Program-made: the position numbers and the translations under genes
Assembly: GCA_902826305.1 (NCBI GenBank)
Contig: CADEEH010000004.1
Span: 1 to 64,000, forward strand
Direction: 5' to 3'
DNA from: an uncultured Burkholderiales bacterium
GTDB taxonomy: Bacteria > Pseudomonadota > Gammaproteobacteria > Burkholderiales > Burkholderiaceae_E
Length of the DNA: 64,000 nt
The notes under the pieces: model-generated
Told to the model about the DNA's origin: nothing
Seen by the model: only the letters and a program-made list of their open reading frames with translations
The model's database searches: none
Part shown: positions 1 through 13,365 of the stretch, piece after piece
Numbering within the stretch: position 1 is the first letter of the stretch
Layout: each line of letters opens with the position of its first letter

Positions 1-1
1 G

Positions 2-1006
2 ATCGACACGATCATCAACCAGAAGGGCAAGGACCTGATCTGCGTGTACGTCGCGGTCGGCCAGAAGGCCTCGACGGTCGCCAACGTCGTGCGCAAGCTC
101 GAGGAATTCGGCGCGATGGCGTACACGATCGTCGTCGCGGCTACCGCGTCCGAGTCGGCGGCGATGCAGTACATCGCGCCGTACTCGGGCTGCACGATGG
201 GCGAGTACTTCCGCGATCGCGGCCAGGACGCGCTGATCATCTACGACGACCTGACCAAGCAGGCGTGGGCCTATCGCCAGGTGTCGCTGCTGCTGCGCCG
301 CCCGCCGGGCCGCGAGGCCTACCCGGGCGACGTGTTCTACCTGCACTCGCGCCTGCTCGAGCGCGCGGCGCGTGTGAACGCCGACTACGTCGAGGCGTTC
401 ACGAAAGGCGAGGTCAAGGGCAAGACCGGTTCGCTGACCGCGCTGCCGATCATCGAGACGCAGGCCGGTGACGTGTCGGCGTTCGTGCCGACCAACGTGA
501 TCTCGATCACCGACGGCCAGATCTTCCTCGAGAGTGATCTGTTCAACGCCGGCATCCGCCCGGCCGTGAACGCCGGTATCTCGGTGTCGCGGGTCGGTGG
601 CGCCGCCCAGACCGACCTGATCAAGAAACTCGCCGGCGGTTCGCGGATCGCGCTCGCGCAATACCGGGAACTCGCCGCGTTCGCGCAGTTCGCCTCCGAC
701 CTCGACGAGGCGACCCGTCGCCAGCTCGATCGCGGCCGGCTCGTCACCGAGTTGATGAAGCAGCCGCAGTACGCGCCGCTGCAGGTCTGGGAACAGGCGC
801 TGACGCTGTTCGCGGCCAACAACGGCTACTACGACGGCATCGAGGTCGGCAAGATCCTCGCGACCGACAAGGGCCTGCGCGACTTCGCCAAGAGCAAACA
901 CGGCGCGTTCGTCGACCAGCTCGAGGCGGACAAGAAATACGGCAAGGACATCGAGGCGAAGCTGCACGAGCTGCTGAAGGACTTCAAGAAGACCGGCGGC
1001 TTCTGA
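2..1006 (+). CDS. atpA: F1 ATP synthase subunit alpha, C-terminal part
   Basis: This is the downstream part of the alpha subunit of the membrane-bound F1Fo ATP synthase, the non-catalytic nucleotide-binding partner of beta in the alpha3beta3 hexamer. The reading frame is open from base 2, so the start lies outside the window. Visible family signatures are [10 protein letters not shown] near the beginning, the stretch [20 protein letters not shown], and [17 protein letters not shown], which is the conserved ATP synthase alpha/beta signature region. The Walker A motif must lie upstream. It is followed after 96 bp by atpG, the usual operon order. The identification is secure; only the N-terminal portion is missing. 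Confidence 0.97.
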   Translation: MDTIINQKGKDLICVYVAVGQKASTVANVVRKLEEFGAMAYTIVVAATASESAAMQYIAPYSGCTMGEYFRDRGQDALIIYDDLTKQAWAYRQVSLLLRRPPGREAYPGDVFYLHSRLLERAARVNADYVEAFTKGEVKGKTGSLTALPIIETQAGDVSAFVPTNVISITDGQIFLESDLFNAGIRPAVNAGISVSRVGGAAQTDLIKKLAGGSRIALAQYRELAAFAQFASDLDEATRRQLDRGRLVTELMKQPQYAPLQVWEQALTLFAANNGYYDGIEVGKILATDKGLRDFAKSKHGAFVDQLEADKKYGKDIEAKLHELLKDFKKTGGF

Positions 1007-1102
1007 TCCGGCAACCGGCGTCGCGCCCGCCGCTTGCGGCCACCCGATCCCGTCGCCACGCCGACCGCACCGCCCGAACGACCGTCCTCGAAAGACACCC
1101 GC

Positions 1103-1972
1103 ATGGCAAGCAGCAAAGAGATCCGCACCAAGATCAAGAGCGTGAAGAACACGCAGAAGATCACCAAGGCGATGGAGATGGTCTCGGTGTCGAAGATGCG
1201 CAAGGCCCAGGAGCGCATGCGGCACGCCCGGCCCTACGCCGAGAAGATCCGCAACATCGCGGCCCACCTGGCCGGCGCGAACTCGGAGTTCCGCCACCCG
1301 TTCCTCGTGCGCCCGGAGGTGATCAAGAACATCGGCGTGATCGTCGTGACCAGCGACAAGGGCCTGTGCGGCGGCCTGAACACGAACATCCTGCGCGCGA
1401 CGACGACCAAGCTGCGCGAGATCGACTCGGCCGGCGGCAAGATCATCACGACCGCGATCGGCAACAAGGGCTTCGGCTTCCTGAACCGGGTCGGCGCGAA
1501 GGTCGTGTCGTACGTGGTGCAGCTCGGCGACGCACCGCGGATGGACAAGCTGATCGGCCCGATCAAGGTCCAGCTCGACGCGTTCGAGCGCGGCGAGATC
1601 GACGCGGTCTACCTGGCCTACACACGGTTCGTGAACACGATGACGCAGGAGCCGGTCATCGAGCAGCTGCTGCCGCTGCCGCCCGACCGGCTCGACGAGA
1701 CCTCGCGCGAGTATTCGTGGGACTACATCTACGAACCGGACGCGCAGACCGTGCTCGAGGAGCTGCTGGTCCGCTACGTCGAGGCGATCGTCTACCAGGC
1801 CGTCGCCGAGAACATGGCCTCCGAGCACAGCGCCCGCGTGGTCGCGATGAAGGCCGCCTCCGACAACGCGAAGAAGGTCATCGACGAGCTGCAGCTGTCG
1901 TACAACAAGGCCCGCCAGGCCGCGATCACGCAGGAATTGAGCGAAATCGTCGGCGGCGCGGCCGCGGTCTGA
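1103..1972 (+). CDS. atpG: F1 ATP synthase subunit gamma
   Basis: Gamma is the rotating central shaft of F1. The protein is 289 residues, the normal length. The N-terminus [20 protein letters not shown] followed by TKAMEMVS is the typical gamma start helix. [13 protein letters not shown] in the middle and the C-terminal [17 protein letters not shown] are family hallmarks. I chose the ATG at 1103 because an in-frame upstream start at 1034 would add 23 proline/arginine-rich residues that do not fit the family. It sits between atpA and atpD in one operon. Confidence 0.96.
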   Translation: MASSKEIRTKIKSVKNTQKITKAMEMVSVSKMRKAQERMRHARPYAEKIRNIAAHLAGANSEFRHPFLVRPEVIKNIGVIVVTSDKGLCGGLNTNILRATTTKLREIDSAGGKIITTAIGNKGFGFLNRVGAKVVSYVVQLGDAPRMDKLIGPIKVQLDAFERGEIDAVYLAYTRFVNTMTQEPVIEQLLPLPPDRLDETSREYSWDYIYEPDAQTVLEELLVRYVEAIVYQAVAENMASEHSARVVAMKAASDNAKKVIDELQLSYNKARQAAITQELSEIVGGAAAV

Positions 1973-3475
<1,503 letters not shown>

Positions 3476-3519
3476 GCGCGGTCACGTCCGAGCAACGCAG
3501 GTCCAGCGAGCGATAACAG

Positions 3520-3939
3520 ATGCACACGATCCACGTCGACGTCGTCAGCGCCGAAGCTTCGATCTTCGAAGGTGAAGCCGAATTCGTCGCCTTGCCCGGC
3601 GAGGCCGGTGAATTGGGCATCTACCCCCAGCACACGCCGCTGATCACCCGGATCAAGCCCGGGGCGGTCCGCATCAAAGTGCCCAACCGCACAGACGAAG
3701 AGTTCGTTTTTGTCGCCGGTGGTATCCTCGAGGTTCAGCCGAATCGGGTCACTGTCCTTGCCGATACGGCTATCCGTGGTCATGACCTCGACGAGGCCAA
3801 GGCCGAATCCGCCCGCAAGGCGGCCGAGGAAGCCCTCGCGAACGCGAAGAGCGACCTCGATCTTGCCCGTGCGCAATCCGAGCTGGCCGTGATGGCAGCG
3901 CAGATCGCCGCATTGCGGAAGTTCCGCAGCAAGAAGTAG
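3520..3939 (+). CDS. atpC: F1 ATP synthase subunit epsilon
   Basis: Epsilon is the small regulatory subunit that contacts gamma and inhibits ATP hydrolysis. The protein is 139 residues. It shows the beta-sandwich opening [20 protein letters not shown], the conserved [14 protein letters not shown] sequence, and a C-terminal helical hairpin rich in Ala, Lys and Glu from about residue 90. It follows atpD after 44 bp and is the last gene of the operon, with GC-rich hairpins directly downstream. Confidence 0.96.
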   Translation: MHTIHVDVVSAEASIFEGEAEFVALPGEAGELGIYPQHTPLITRIKPGAVRIKVPNRTDEEFVFVAGGILEVQPNRVTVLADTAIRGHDLDEAKAESARKAAEEALANAKSDLDLARAQSELAVMAAQIAALRKFRSKK

Positions 3940-3947
3940 CAACCGCC

Positions 3948-4000
3948 GGGACCCTGACGGGTCCCCGTTCTCGGTAGACCGGGCCCGCACGCACGGGCCC
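3948..4000 (+). terminator. tandem GC-rich hairpins after atpC
   Basis: Two perfect stem-loops follow the atpC stop: GGGACCC/GGGTCCC with a 4-nt loop (3948-3965) and GGGCCCG/CGGGCCC with a 6-nt loop (3981-4000). Neither is followed by a clear T run, so this may be a weak or Rho-assisted terminator. The position at the end of the atp operon supports a terminator role. Confidence 0.6.
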
Positions 4001-4127
4001 CCTCGCGTCCCGTTCTCCAACGGGGCTCAGCTATTCATCGCCGGCGCTCGGGACCGGCACGGCATCGGTTTGCGCGGCGTCGCCCGCGCGGCATCACCGT
4101 TGCCGATCAATAAGGGGAGCTGCACCG

Positions 4128-5471
4128 ATGCCAACCAAGACGATCCGACGGGTTCCGACCTTCACCGCACTCTGGGCCACACTGATGCTCGCCGCCTGCG
4201 GCGGCGGCGGTGGCGGAAGCCAGCCGACCGCAATCTCCGATGCCTCGGTATCGGCCTCTTCCGATCCGGCACCAACGCCCGCACCAGCCGCAGGCACCAC
4301 ACCCGAGAGCACGGCCACCACGACACCGGTGGTCGTGCCGGTCGAAGCAACGACACCGGTTGCGACAACACCGGAGGCAACACCCGCACCCGCCGCGACA
4401 CCGGCGCCGGTGGCCGCGGCACCTGCCACCACCGATGCACCGGTGGCCGCGACACCCGAGCCGGCTGCATCCGCACCGGTCGCGGTGGTCAACCCGGAGG
4501 CATCATCCGCACCGGTGGCAACGCCGACACCGGTCGCAACGCCTTCACCGGTCGCAACGCCGGCACCAGTCGCAACGCCGGCACCAGTCGCAACGCCGGC
4601 ACCAGTCGCAACGCCGGCACCAGTCGCAAATCCCGCACCGGTGGCCGTTGCACCGGTCATGACCCCCGCACCGGTCGCCACACCGGCACCGGTCGCATCA
4701 CCCGTCGCCACCCCCGCTCCCGTCGCCACACCCGCACCCACCCCCGCCCCGGTCGCCGTCGCACCGGCGCCGGTCGTGGCCCCGGTGGCCGCACCCACCG
4801 CCGCAGCCACGCCCGGTCGCGCGATCAAGATCATGGCGCTCGGTGATTCGATCACGATGGGCCAGGAGGGGGCGCCCACCGGCTTTCGTTCGTATCGCGG
4901 CCCGCTGCAGCAGATGATCTCGGCCGGCGGCCATGTCGCCGACTTCGTCGGCTCACTCGCGCTGACGCCATCCTCCGGCGGTGATCCGCATCACGAGGGG
5001 TATCCGGGCATCACGATCGGCCCCGGCCCGACCTCGTACAACCTGTACGAGCGACTGCCCTCGATCCTGCACGGCGGCGTCAACCCGGACGTGATCATCC
5101 TGGCGTTCGGCTGGAACAGCGTGAACTGGAGTCCGGTCGACCCCGGCATCGAGTACCAGAACTTCGTCAACACGGTGCGGCAGATGAAACCGAACGCGAA
5201 GCTGATCCTGGCGACGCTGGCGCCGCTGCAGGGACTGACCGAGGGCCAGACGATCTCGACGCTGCCGCGTTACCAGCGGCTGAACGAGACCGCGCGCCGG
5301 CTCGCGTACGCAAGCAACAACGATCCGCTGTTCCTCGCCGACATCGCGACTTCGGGATTCACCGCATCGGACTTCACCGACAAGCTGCACTGGCGGCTGA
5401 GCGGCGCACAGAAGGCGGCCAACACGATCTACCGGGCACTGCTCGGCAGCGGCGCGTTCAACGCACACTGA
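4128..5471 (+). CDS. lipoprotein with Ala/Pro/Val/Thr repeat stalk and SGNH/GDSL hydrolase domain
   Basis: The protein is 447 residues with three visible parts. First is a lipoprotein signal ending in the lipobox LAAC (Cys24), followed by six glycines. Second, from about residue 30 to 230, is a low-complexity stalk built largely of ATPAPV-like repeats. Third is a C-terminal SGNH hydrolase-like domain opening with IKIMALGDSITMGQEG (GDSI, nucleophile block, near residue 237). GWNSVN occupies the block III position (usually GxND) and DKLHW carries a likely catalytic Asp/His pair. It is probably anchored to the outer membrane with the esterase domain held out by the stalk. The substrate is unknown. 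Confidence 0.85.
   Translation: MPTKTIRRVPTFTALWATLMLAACGGGGGGSQPTAISDASVSASSDPAPTPAPAAGTTPESTATTTPVVVPVEATTPVATTPEATPAPAATPAPVAAAPATTDAPVAATPEPAASAPVAVVNPEASSAPVATPTPVATPSPVATPAPVATPAPVATPAPVATPAPVANPAPVAVAPVMTPAPVATPAPVASPVATPAPVATPAPTPAPVAVAPAPVVAPVAAPTAAATPGRAIKIMALGDSITMGQEGAPTGFRSYRGPLQQMISAGGHVADFVGSLALTPSSGGDPHHEGYPGITIGPGPTSYNLYERLPSILHGGVNPDVIILAFGWNSVNWSPVDPGIEYQNFVNTVRQMKPNAKLILATLAPLQGLTEGQTISTLPRYQRLNETARRLAYASNNDPLFLADIATSGFTASDFTDKLHWRLSGAQKAANTIYRALLGSGAFNAH
4553..4624 (+). repeat. four perfect 18-bp tandem repeats in the stalk
   Basis: The unit CGCAACGCCGGCACCAGT occurs four times head to tail without a mismatch and is flanked by degenerate copies. It encodes the six-residue repeat of the stalk. 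Copy number could vary by slippage without shifting frame, because 18 is a multiple of three. Confidence 0.92.
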
Positions 5472-5541
5472 CCCCGGTCGACCGCGGCCACCCCTTTTAC
5501 AATGCCCTGCCGGCCGGTGCCGGCGGCATCGGGGGACCGGG

Positions 5542-6120
5542 ATGAAACGCGCGGTGGTCGTGGCCACGCTGTTGCTCACGCTGGGTGCCTGCGGCGGTGG
5601 CGGCGGCAGTTCCTCGGAGGTGATCGCCGAGGCCGAGTCGCGGGTGCTCGCGCGCGAACTGAAGGTGATCCCGATCGAGCTGCGCGCCAACGACCAGCCG
5701 TGGTCGTTCGACACGCAGCTCGTCGGCTCGTCGTCGGCCGCTTCGGTGCGCGCCTGCAGCGACGGCAGCACCGAGTTCACCGGCTGGCTCGATTCGCGCG
5801 GTGCCTCGGCGCTGTTCGGTGTCGCGCGGCTGATCGATCGGGCGGCCGATCCGACGTTGGCCGCACTCGCGGTCGCGCCGCTGATCCTGCTGCTGCCGCT
5901 GGTGCTCGCGGCCGATCCGTTCGACGATGTCTGGATGTCCAACGGCGAGGTCGCGGTCAGTGTCGAGTTCCGGTATTCGTCGGCCAACGACTGTGTCGTG
6001 TTCCTGATCGACACCAACAGCGCACCCTCGGGCAGCGAACTGGACCTGGTGTTCCGCTTCCGCCTGCGCGGTGACCAGACGCTGATGCTGCGTGCCCCCG
6101 CGGTGAAGCGGCCGACGTGA
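5542..6120 (+). CDS. small lipoprotein of unknown function
   Basis: The protein is 192 residues. A signal peptide (MKRAVVVATLLLTLG) leads to the lipobox LGAC, followed by five glycines, the same style as the neighbouring SGNH lipoprotein. The rest has no motif I recognise. There is one strongly hydrophobic segment around residues 108-130 (LAALAVAPLILLLPLVLAA), unusual for a soluble lipoprotein, and several cysteines that could form disulfides in the periplasm. The stop overlaps the GTG start of the next gene, suggesting co-translation. Confidence 0.75.
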   Translation: MKRAVVVATLLLTLGACGGGGGSSSEVIAEAESRVLARELKVIPIELRANDQPWSFDTQLVGSSSAASVRACSDGSTEFTGWLDSRGASALFGVARLIDRAADPTLAALAVAPLILLLPLVLAADPFDDVWMSNGEVAVSVEFRYSSANDCVVFLIDTNSAPSGSELDLVFRFRLRGDQTLMLRAPAVKRPT

Positions 6121-6758
6121 CGGTCGCGCTGGTCGCCGGCGCCGTCGGCCGGCTCGGCGAGGCGTTGCTGAACGCGGTGCTGTCGCGTGGTGGCTACCAC
6201 GAGGTGGTCGCGCTGGCCGAATCACCAATGGCACTGGGCATCCGGCACCTGTCGCTGGCCGACATCGATGCGCTGCCCGAACTCGACGACGTCTACCTGT
6301 CGTTGTCGTCACCGGACGCCGGCTCGTCGCGATCGTTCCACGGGCGTGATGCACCGTTCGTGCTGGTCGATACCGGCAACTGCCTGCGCATCGCCGAACA
6401 CGCAGCCGCCCGCGGCGCCAAGCGACTGCTGCTGATCAGCCCGACCCCGGCCTGGCAACAGCTCGGCAGCTTCCATCGGGCGCTGGGCAACGAACTCGAA
6501 CTCGCGCTCAGCCGGCTGCCGCTGCAGCGGCTGGTGATCACCCGGCCGGTGGCCACCGACGCGAAGGCCGGCGGCAACTGGCTGCAGCGGGTCGTCCACG
6601 TCTACCTGAGCCTGCAACTGCTGATGCTGCCCCGGTCGATCCCGCACCAGACCTCCGAACAGATCGCCCGGCGCGTGATCCTCGCGCTGCAGCGCTCACC
6701 CGACGGGATCACGGTGCTGCCGGCCGATAGAATCGAGGCGCTGGAGACCGACGGATGA
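6117..6758 (+). CDS. NAD(P)-binding Rossmann-fold protein, short SDR/NmrA-like
   Basis: The protein is 213 residues and starts with GTG overlapping the previous stop (GTGA). The N-terminus MTVALVAGAVGRLGEALLNA fits a beta-alpha-beta dinucleotide-binding fold with a GxxGxxG-like pattern. GAKRLLLISPTPAWQQ and the following ALGNELELAL resemble the distal part of NAD-dependent epimerase or HTATIP2-like proteins, but the canonical YxxxK catalytic pair is not evident. It overlaps the following DUF599 gene by four bases, so the two are probably translated together. A binding fold is likely; the enzymatic role is open. Confidence 0.65.
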   Translation: MTVALVAGAVGRLGEALLNAVLSRGGYHEVVALAESPMALGIRHLSLADIDALPELDDVYLSLSSPDAGSSRSFHGRDAPFVLVDTGNCLRIAEHAAARGAKRLLLISPTPAWQQLGSFHRALGNELELALSRLPLQRLVITRPVATDAKAGGNWLQRVVHVYLSLQLLMLPRSIPHQTSEQIARRVILALQRSPDGITVLPADRIEALETDG

Positions 6759-7531
6759 TGGACTTCCTGACCAAGGTCGACCTGATCGGCCTGGCGGCCT
6801 GGCTGGTGATCTGGATCATGTACCAGTGGATCTCGAATCGCCTGGTCGACCGTCGCCCGAACCTGCAGGGTTCGGTCGCACCGCTTCGCCGCACCTGGAT
6901 GCGCGAGGCGTTCGAACGCGAACTGCGGATGACCGACGCGGCGCTGGTCGGCAACCTGATGCAAAGCGCGACCTTCTTCTCGTCGACCACACTGCTGGTG
7001 GTCGGCGGCCTGTTCGCACTGCTGGGCACCCTCGAAAAAAGCACCGAGGTGCTGCAGTCGCTGCCGTTCGCCTCGCGGGCCTCGCAGCAGCTGCTCGAGA
7101 TCAAGGCCCTCGCGCTGACCCTGGTCTTCGTCTACGCGTTCTTCCGGTTCACCTGGGCGCTGCGCCAGTTCAACCTGGTGAACATCCTGGTCGGCGCGTT
7201 CCCGCCCGGGATCTCCAAGTCCGACGTGTCCGCCGGCAACATGATCGCCACCTCCACGACGCAGGAGACCGAGGCGGTCCGTGCGGCCAGCGAGCGGATG
7301 CGGGCCCGATCGCAGCACCTGCTCGAGAAGGCCTCGCGACTCAACGAACTGGCCGGGATCAACTTTTCGCAGGGGCTGCGGGCGTACTATTTCTCGGTCC
7401 CGCTGCTGCTGTGGCTGATCAATCCGTGGCTGCTGCTGGGCGGCAGCGTGGTGATCGCCGTGGTCACCTATCACATGGAATTCCTGTCACCGACCGCGCG
7501 GGCGTTGGACGACATCGACGATGCCCCGTGA
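6755..7531 (+). CDS. DUF599-family membrane protein
   Basis: The protein is 258 residues. It opens with a transmembrane segment (LIGLAAWLVIWIMYQWI) and has further hydrophobic stretches near residues 70-95 (STTLLVVGGLFALLGTL), 110-135 (LALTLVFVYAFFRFTWAL) and 210-245. RRTWM, NLMQSATFF and the RFTWALRQFN core match the DUF599 family as I know it. Function is unknown. The start ATG overlaps the preceding stop and a second ATG lies one codon on. It is followed 12 bp later by hemE. Confidence 0.75.
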   Translation: MMDFLTKVDLIGLAAWLVIWIMYQWISNRLVDRRPNLQGSVAPLRRTWMREAFERELRMTDAALVGNLMQSATFFSSTTLLVVGGLFALLGTLEKSTEVLQSLPFASRASQQLLEIKALALTLVFVYAFFRFTWALRQFNLVNILVGAFPPGISKSDVSAGNMIATSTTQETEAVRAASERMRARSQHLLEKASRLNELAGINFSQGLRAYYFSVPLLLWLINPWLLLGGSVVIAVVTYHMEFLSPTARALDDIDDAP

Positions 7532-7543
7532 TCCGAGCCAAAG

Positions 7544-8638
7544 ATGCCGACCCCAAAAGAACATGTCTTCCTGAAGGCGCTGCGGCGCGAGCCGACCGAC
7601 TACACCCCGATCTGGCTGATGCGCCAGGCCGGCCGTTACCTGCCGGAGTACAACGCGACCCGCAAACGCGCCGGCAACTTCCTCGCGTTGTGCAAGACGC
7701 CGGAGCTGGCCTGCGAGGTCACGCTGCAGCCGCTCGACCGGTTCCCGTTGGATGCGGCGATCCTGTTCTCGGACATCCTGACCGTGCCCGATGCGATGGG
7801 CCTGGGCCTGTATTTCGCCGAAGGGGAAGGGCCGAAGTTCGAGCGCCCGGTGCGTGACGAGGCCGCGGTCGCGAAGCTGGCCGCGCCGGATCCGAGCGCG
7901 GAACTGCGCTACGTGATGGACGCGGTGCGCACGATCCGCGGGGCACTGGCCGACCGGGTGCCACTGATCGGCTTTTCCGGCAGCCCGTTCACACTCGCCT
8001 GCTACATGGTCGAAGGCGGCGGCAGCGACGACTTCCGCGCGATCAAGACGATGCTCTACGCCCGCCCGGACCTGCTGCACCGGATCCTGGCAGTCAACGC
8101 GACCGCGGTCGCCGACTACCTGAACGCACAGATCGAAGCCGGCGCGCAGACGGTGATGATCTTCGATTCCTGGGGTGGTGTGCTCGCCGACGGTGCGTAC
8201 CAGGCGTTTTCACTCGACTACCTCCGCACGGTCGTGTCGAAGCTGACGCGTCATCGGGTCGAAGCCGATGGCACGAAGGCCGACGTGCCGGTGATCGTCT
8301 TCACCAAAGGTGGCGGGCCGTGGCTCGAACAGATCGCCGACATCGGCTGTGATGCGGTCGGCCTGGACTGGACGATCGGGCTGGGTCGAGCCCGCGATCG
8401 GATCGGCGCGCGCTGCGCACTGCAGGGCAACCTCGATCCGATGGTGCTGATGGCCGGACCCGACCAGGTCCGTGCCGAAGCGATCCGCCTGCTCGATGAT
8501 CATGGTGCACCCCGCACAGGCCACGGCCACGTGTTCAACCTCGGCCACGGCATCTCGCAGTTCACCCCGCCGGACAACGTCGCAGCCTTGGTCGAGACCG
8601 TCCATTCGCATAGCCGGCGCCTTCGGACGGCATTGTGA
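7544..8638 (+). CDS. hemE: uroporphyrinogen decarboxylase
   Basis: HemE removes four carboxyl groups from uroporphyrinogen III to give coproporphyrinogen III in haem synthesis, in the cytosol. The protein is 364 residues, the normal length. Family signatures are [15 protein letters not shown] near residue 23, the [16 protein letters not shown] segment, [17 protein letters not shown] and the C-terminal [18 protein letters not shown]. The link of hemE to priA downstream is common in betaproteobacteria. Confidence 0.98.
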   Translation: MPTPKEHVFLKALRREPTDYTPIWLMRQAGRYLPEYNATRKRAGNFLALCKTPELACEVTLQPLDRFPLDAAILFSDILTVPDAMGLGLYFAEGEGPKFERPVRDEAAVAKLAAPDPSAELRYVMDAVRTIRGALADRVPLIGFSGSPFTLACYMVEGGGSDDFRAIKTMLYARPDLLHRILAVNATAVADYLNAQIEAGAQTVMIFDSWGGVLADGAYQAFSLDYLRTVVSKLTRHRVEADGTKADVPVIVFTKGGGPWLEQIADIGCDAVGLDWTIGLGRARDRIGARCALQGNLDPMVLMAGPDQVRAEAIRLLDDHGAPRTGHGHVFNLGHGISQFTPPDNVAALVETVHSHSRRLRTAL

Positions 8639-8957
8639 CAGTGGGTACTGACTTTTCCGGATGTCACGGTTTTTCGGGGCTCGCCGAGGCCCGAATTTGC
8701 TTGCTCTGCGGCTGTTCCCGAAGGTAGTTATCAACATAAAGGCTCGGGTGCCGCGGTGCAGCATCCGAACCGGCGGAGCGCACGACGCCTCGTCGTAAGC
8801 CATTGAGAATTCTCAGGAAAACCGTGTCGAAAAATGTATCACTCGGTAACTGCCTGGGGTTCGCCGGTTTGGCCGGACGCTGCGGGCACAGTTGGCCACA
8901 GAATTGTCCACAGGGTCTGTGCACGATCCGGAAAAGTGTCGACCCGGCTAACAATTA
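8639..8957 (+). promoter_or_regulatory. hemE-priA intergenic region with DnaA-box-like 9-mers
   Basis: This 319-bp gap holds TTATCAACA (8728-8736) plus TTGGCCACA (8892-8900) and TTGTCCACA (8904-8912). Each is within one or two mismatches of the DnaA box TTATCCACA, and the last two start 12 bp apart in the same direction. An imperfect hairpin around 8674-8693 could end hemE transcription. The gap also carries the priA promoter. DnaA binding is an inference from sequence only. Confidence 0.45.
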
Positions 8958-11174
<2,217 letters not shown>

Positions 11175-11196
11175 GTCGGCTCGACCCACCCCCTCG

Positions 11197-13251
11197 ATGA
11201 GCAACACCCTCAACCCCGCGCAGCGGGAGGCGATCCGTTACCGCGACGGCCCGTGCCTGGTGATCGCCGGCGCCGGCAGCGGCAAGACCCGGGTGATCAC
11301 GCAGAAGATCGCCGCGCTGGTCGGTGCCGGCCACGCGCCGGAATCGATCGCCGCGATCACGTTCACCAACAAGGCCGCCCGCGAGATGGAATCGCGGCTG
11401 GGCTCGCTGATCAAGCTGGAGAGCCGGGCCCGGCCCACGGTCTGCACGTTCCACTCGCTGGGCATGCAGATCCTGCGGGCCGAAGGCGAGTCCGCCGGGC
11501 TCAAGCGCAACTTCTCGATCCTGGACGCGGACGATTCGCTGGGCATCATCACGCAGGCGCTGGGCACCACCGACCGCAAGGCCGCCCGCGCGGTCCAGCA
11601 CACGATCTCGTTGTGGAAAAACGCGATGGTCGACCCGGATGCCGCGATCGGGACCCAGGGCAGCGCCGCCCCGGGCGTCGCCGCCAACATCGCCGCCGCC
11701 AATATCGCCACCGCCCACGCCTACCGCGACTACGCGGCGACGCTGGCCGCCTACCAGGCGGTCGACTTCGACGACCTGATCCTGCGCCCGGTGCAACTGC
11801 TGCGCGACCATCCGGAGGCGCTCGCGCGCTGGCGCGGCAAACTGCGCTACCTGCTGGTCGACGAATACCAGGACACCAACGCCACCCAATACGAGCTGCT
11901 GAAACTGCTGGTCGGCCCGCGCGCCGCGTTCACCGCGGTCGGCGACGACGACCAGTCGATCTACGGCTGGCGCGGTGCGACGCTGGAGAACCTGCGCCGG
12001 CTGCAGACCGACTATCCGGAGCTGAAGGTGATCAAACTCGAGCAGAACTACCGCTCGAGCAACACGATCCTGGGCGTGGCCAACGCGCTGATCGGCAAGA
12101 ACCCGAAGCTGCACGAGAAGAAGCTCTGGTCGGCCCACGGCGTCGGTGACCCGGTGACCGTGGTCGCCTGCGAGGACGACGAAAAAGAAGCCGAATCGAT
12201 CGTCATGCGGATCAGCGCCGCCCGCTTCGAGCGCCAGGCCAAGTGGTCCGACTTCGCGGTGCTCTATCGCGGCAACCACCAGGCGCGGGTGATCGAACAG
12301 ACGCTGAGGAAGGAGAAGATCGACTACGTGCTCTCCGGTGGCCAGTCGTTCTTCGAACGCACCGAGATCCGCGACCTGCTCGCGTACCTGCGGCTGATCG
12401 CCAACGACGACGACGACCCGGCGTTCATCCGCGCGGTCACCACCCCCAAACGCGGCATCGGCACGACCACGCTGCAGGCGCTCGGTGAATACGCCGGCCA
12501 GCGGCACGTGTCGATGTTCGCCGCGCTGTTCGAGACCGGCGCACAGACCCGGCTAGGCCCGCGCCAGCTCGAGCCGCTGCAACGCTTCGGCGAGTTCATC
12601 AACCGGATCGCCTGGCGCGCCGCCCGCGAGCCCGCCGGCCAGGTGATCGATGACCTGGTGCGCGCGATCGACTACCGCGAGCACCTGTTCGGGCTGCACG
12701 ACGACAAGACCGCGACCCAGCGCTGGCAATACGTCGAGGACTTCACCGGCTGGATCCGTCGCCGCGCGGAAGAGGACGGCTCGACACTGCTGCAGCAGGC
12801 GCAGGCGATCTCGCTGCTGTCCCAACTGGACCGCGACAACGATGATGTCGACGCGGTGCGGCTGACCACGATCCACGCCGCCAAGGGACTGGAGTTCCCG
12901 CACGTGTTCGTCGTCGGCTGCGAGGAAGGCATCCTGCCGCACCGCGGCTCGATCGACGACGACGAGGGCGACCCCCCCGATGCCGACGCGATCAGTGCCC
13001 GGATCGAAGAGGAGCGGCGGCTGATGTACGTCGCGGTCACCCGCGCGCAGCGGACGCTGACCCTGTCCTGGTGCCAGGCACGACGCCGCGCGAAGGAAAA
13101 ACTCGGCTGCACCCCGTCGCGTTTCATCGAGGAGATGGGCCTGTCACCCAGCACCGCCGGCCGGACCACGGTCACCGGGGATGCAGCCCGCGAGCGGCTC
13201 GGGCGACTGAAGGCGATGCTGGTCAAGCCGGCACCACTCGCCGAGAAGTGA
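11197..13251 (+). CDS. rep: ATP-dependent DNA helicase Rep (UvrD/Rep superfamily 1)
   Basis: This is a 3'-5' superfamily 1A helicase acting in replication fork progression. The protein is 684 residues. Motifs in order: Q motif LNPAQREAIRY, Walker A AGAGSGKT near residue 25, motif Ia TFTNKAAREM, DEYQDTN (motif II), GDDDQSIYGWRGA (motif III), QNYRSS (motif IV), TIHAAKGLEFPHVFVVG (motif V) and EERRLMYVAVTRA (motif VI). The length and sequence fit Rep better than UvrD. It starts 22 bp after priA, and a perfect hairpin follows the stop. Confidence 0.93.
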   Translation: MSNTLNPAQREAIRYRDGPCLVIAGAGSGKTRVITQKIAALVGAGHAPESIAAITFTNKAAREMESRLGSLIKLESRARPTVCTFHSLGMQILRAEGESAGLKRNFSILDADDSLGIITQALGTTDRKAARAVQHTISLWKNAMVDPDAAIGTQGSAAPGVAANIAAANIATAHAYRDYAATLAAYQAVDFDDLILRPVQLLRDHPEALARWRGKLRYLLVDEYQDTNATQYELLKLLVGPRAAFTAVGDDDQSIYGWRGATLENLRRLQTDYPELKVIKLEQNYRSSNTILGVANALIGKNPKLHEKKLWSAHGVGDPVTVVACEDDEKEAESIVMRISAARFERQAKWSDFAVLYRGNHQARVIEQTLRKEKIDYVLSGGQSFFERTEIRDLLAYLRLIANDDDDPAFIRAVTTPKRGIGTTTLQALGEYAGQRHVSMFAALFETGAQTRLGPRQLEPLQRFGEFINRIAWRAAREPAGQVIDDLVRAIDYREHLFGLHDDKTATQRWQYVEDFTGWIRRRAEEDGSTLLQQAQAISLLSQLDRDNDDVDAVRLTTIHAAKGLEFPHVFVVGCEEGILPHRGSIDDDEGDPPDADAISARIEEERRLMYVAVTRAQRTLTLSWCQARRRAKEKLGCTPSRFIEEMGLSPSTAGRTTVTGDAARERLGRLKAMLVKPAPLAEK

Positions 13252-13294
13252 CGAAGCGGGCGCGTTAGACAACGACGCGGCCGTGCTGAAACGA

Positions 13295-13324
13295 AACGGG
13301 CGGACCGTCACCCGGCCGCCCGTT
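13295..13324. terminator. bidirectional hairpin between rep and the cytochrome gene
   Basis: The arms AACGGGCGG and CCGCCCGTT form a perfect 9-bp stem around a 12-nt loop, midway between two convergent genes. This position and symmetry suit a terminator that works on both strands, though a strong T run is missing. Confidence 0.65.
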
Positions 13325-13365
13325 CGCGAATCATCACCGCCCCGCGGGCGGCCGGCAAGCAACGA

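Noticed and set aside
4553-4624. CRISPR array
   Set aside because: The 18-bp units are directly adjacent with no spacers and lie in frame within a protein stalk.
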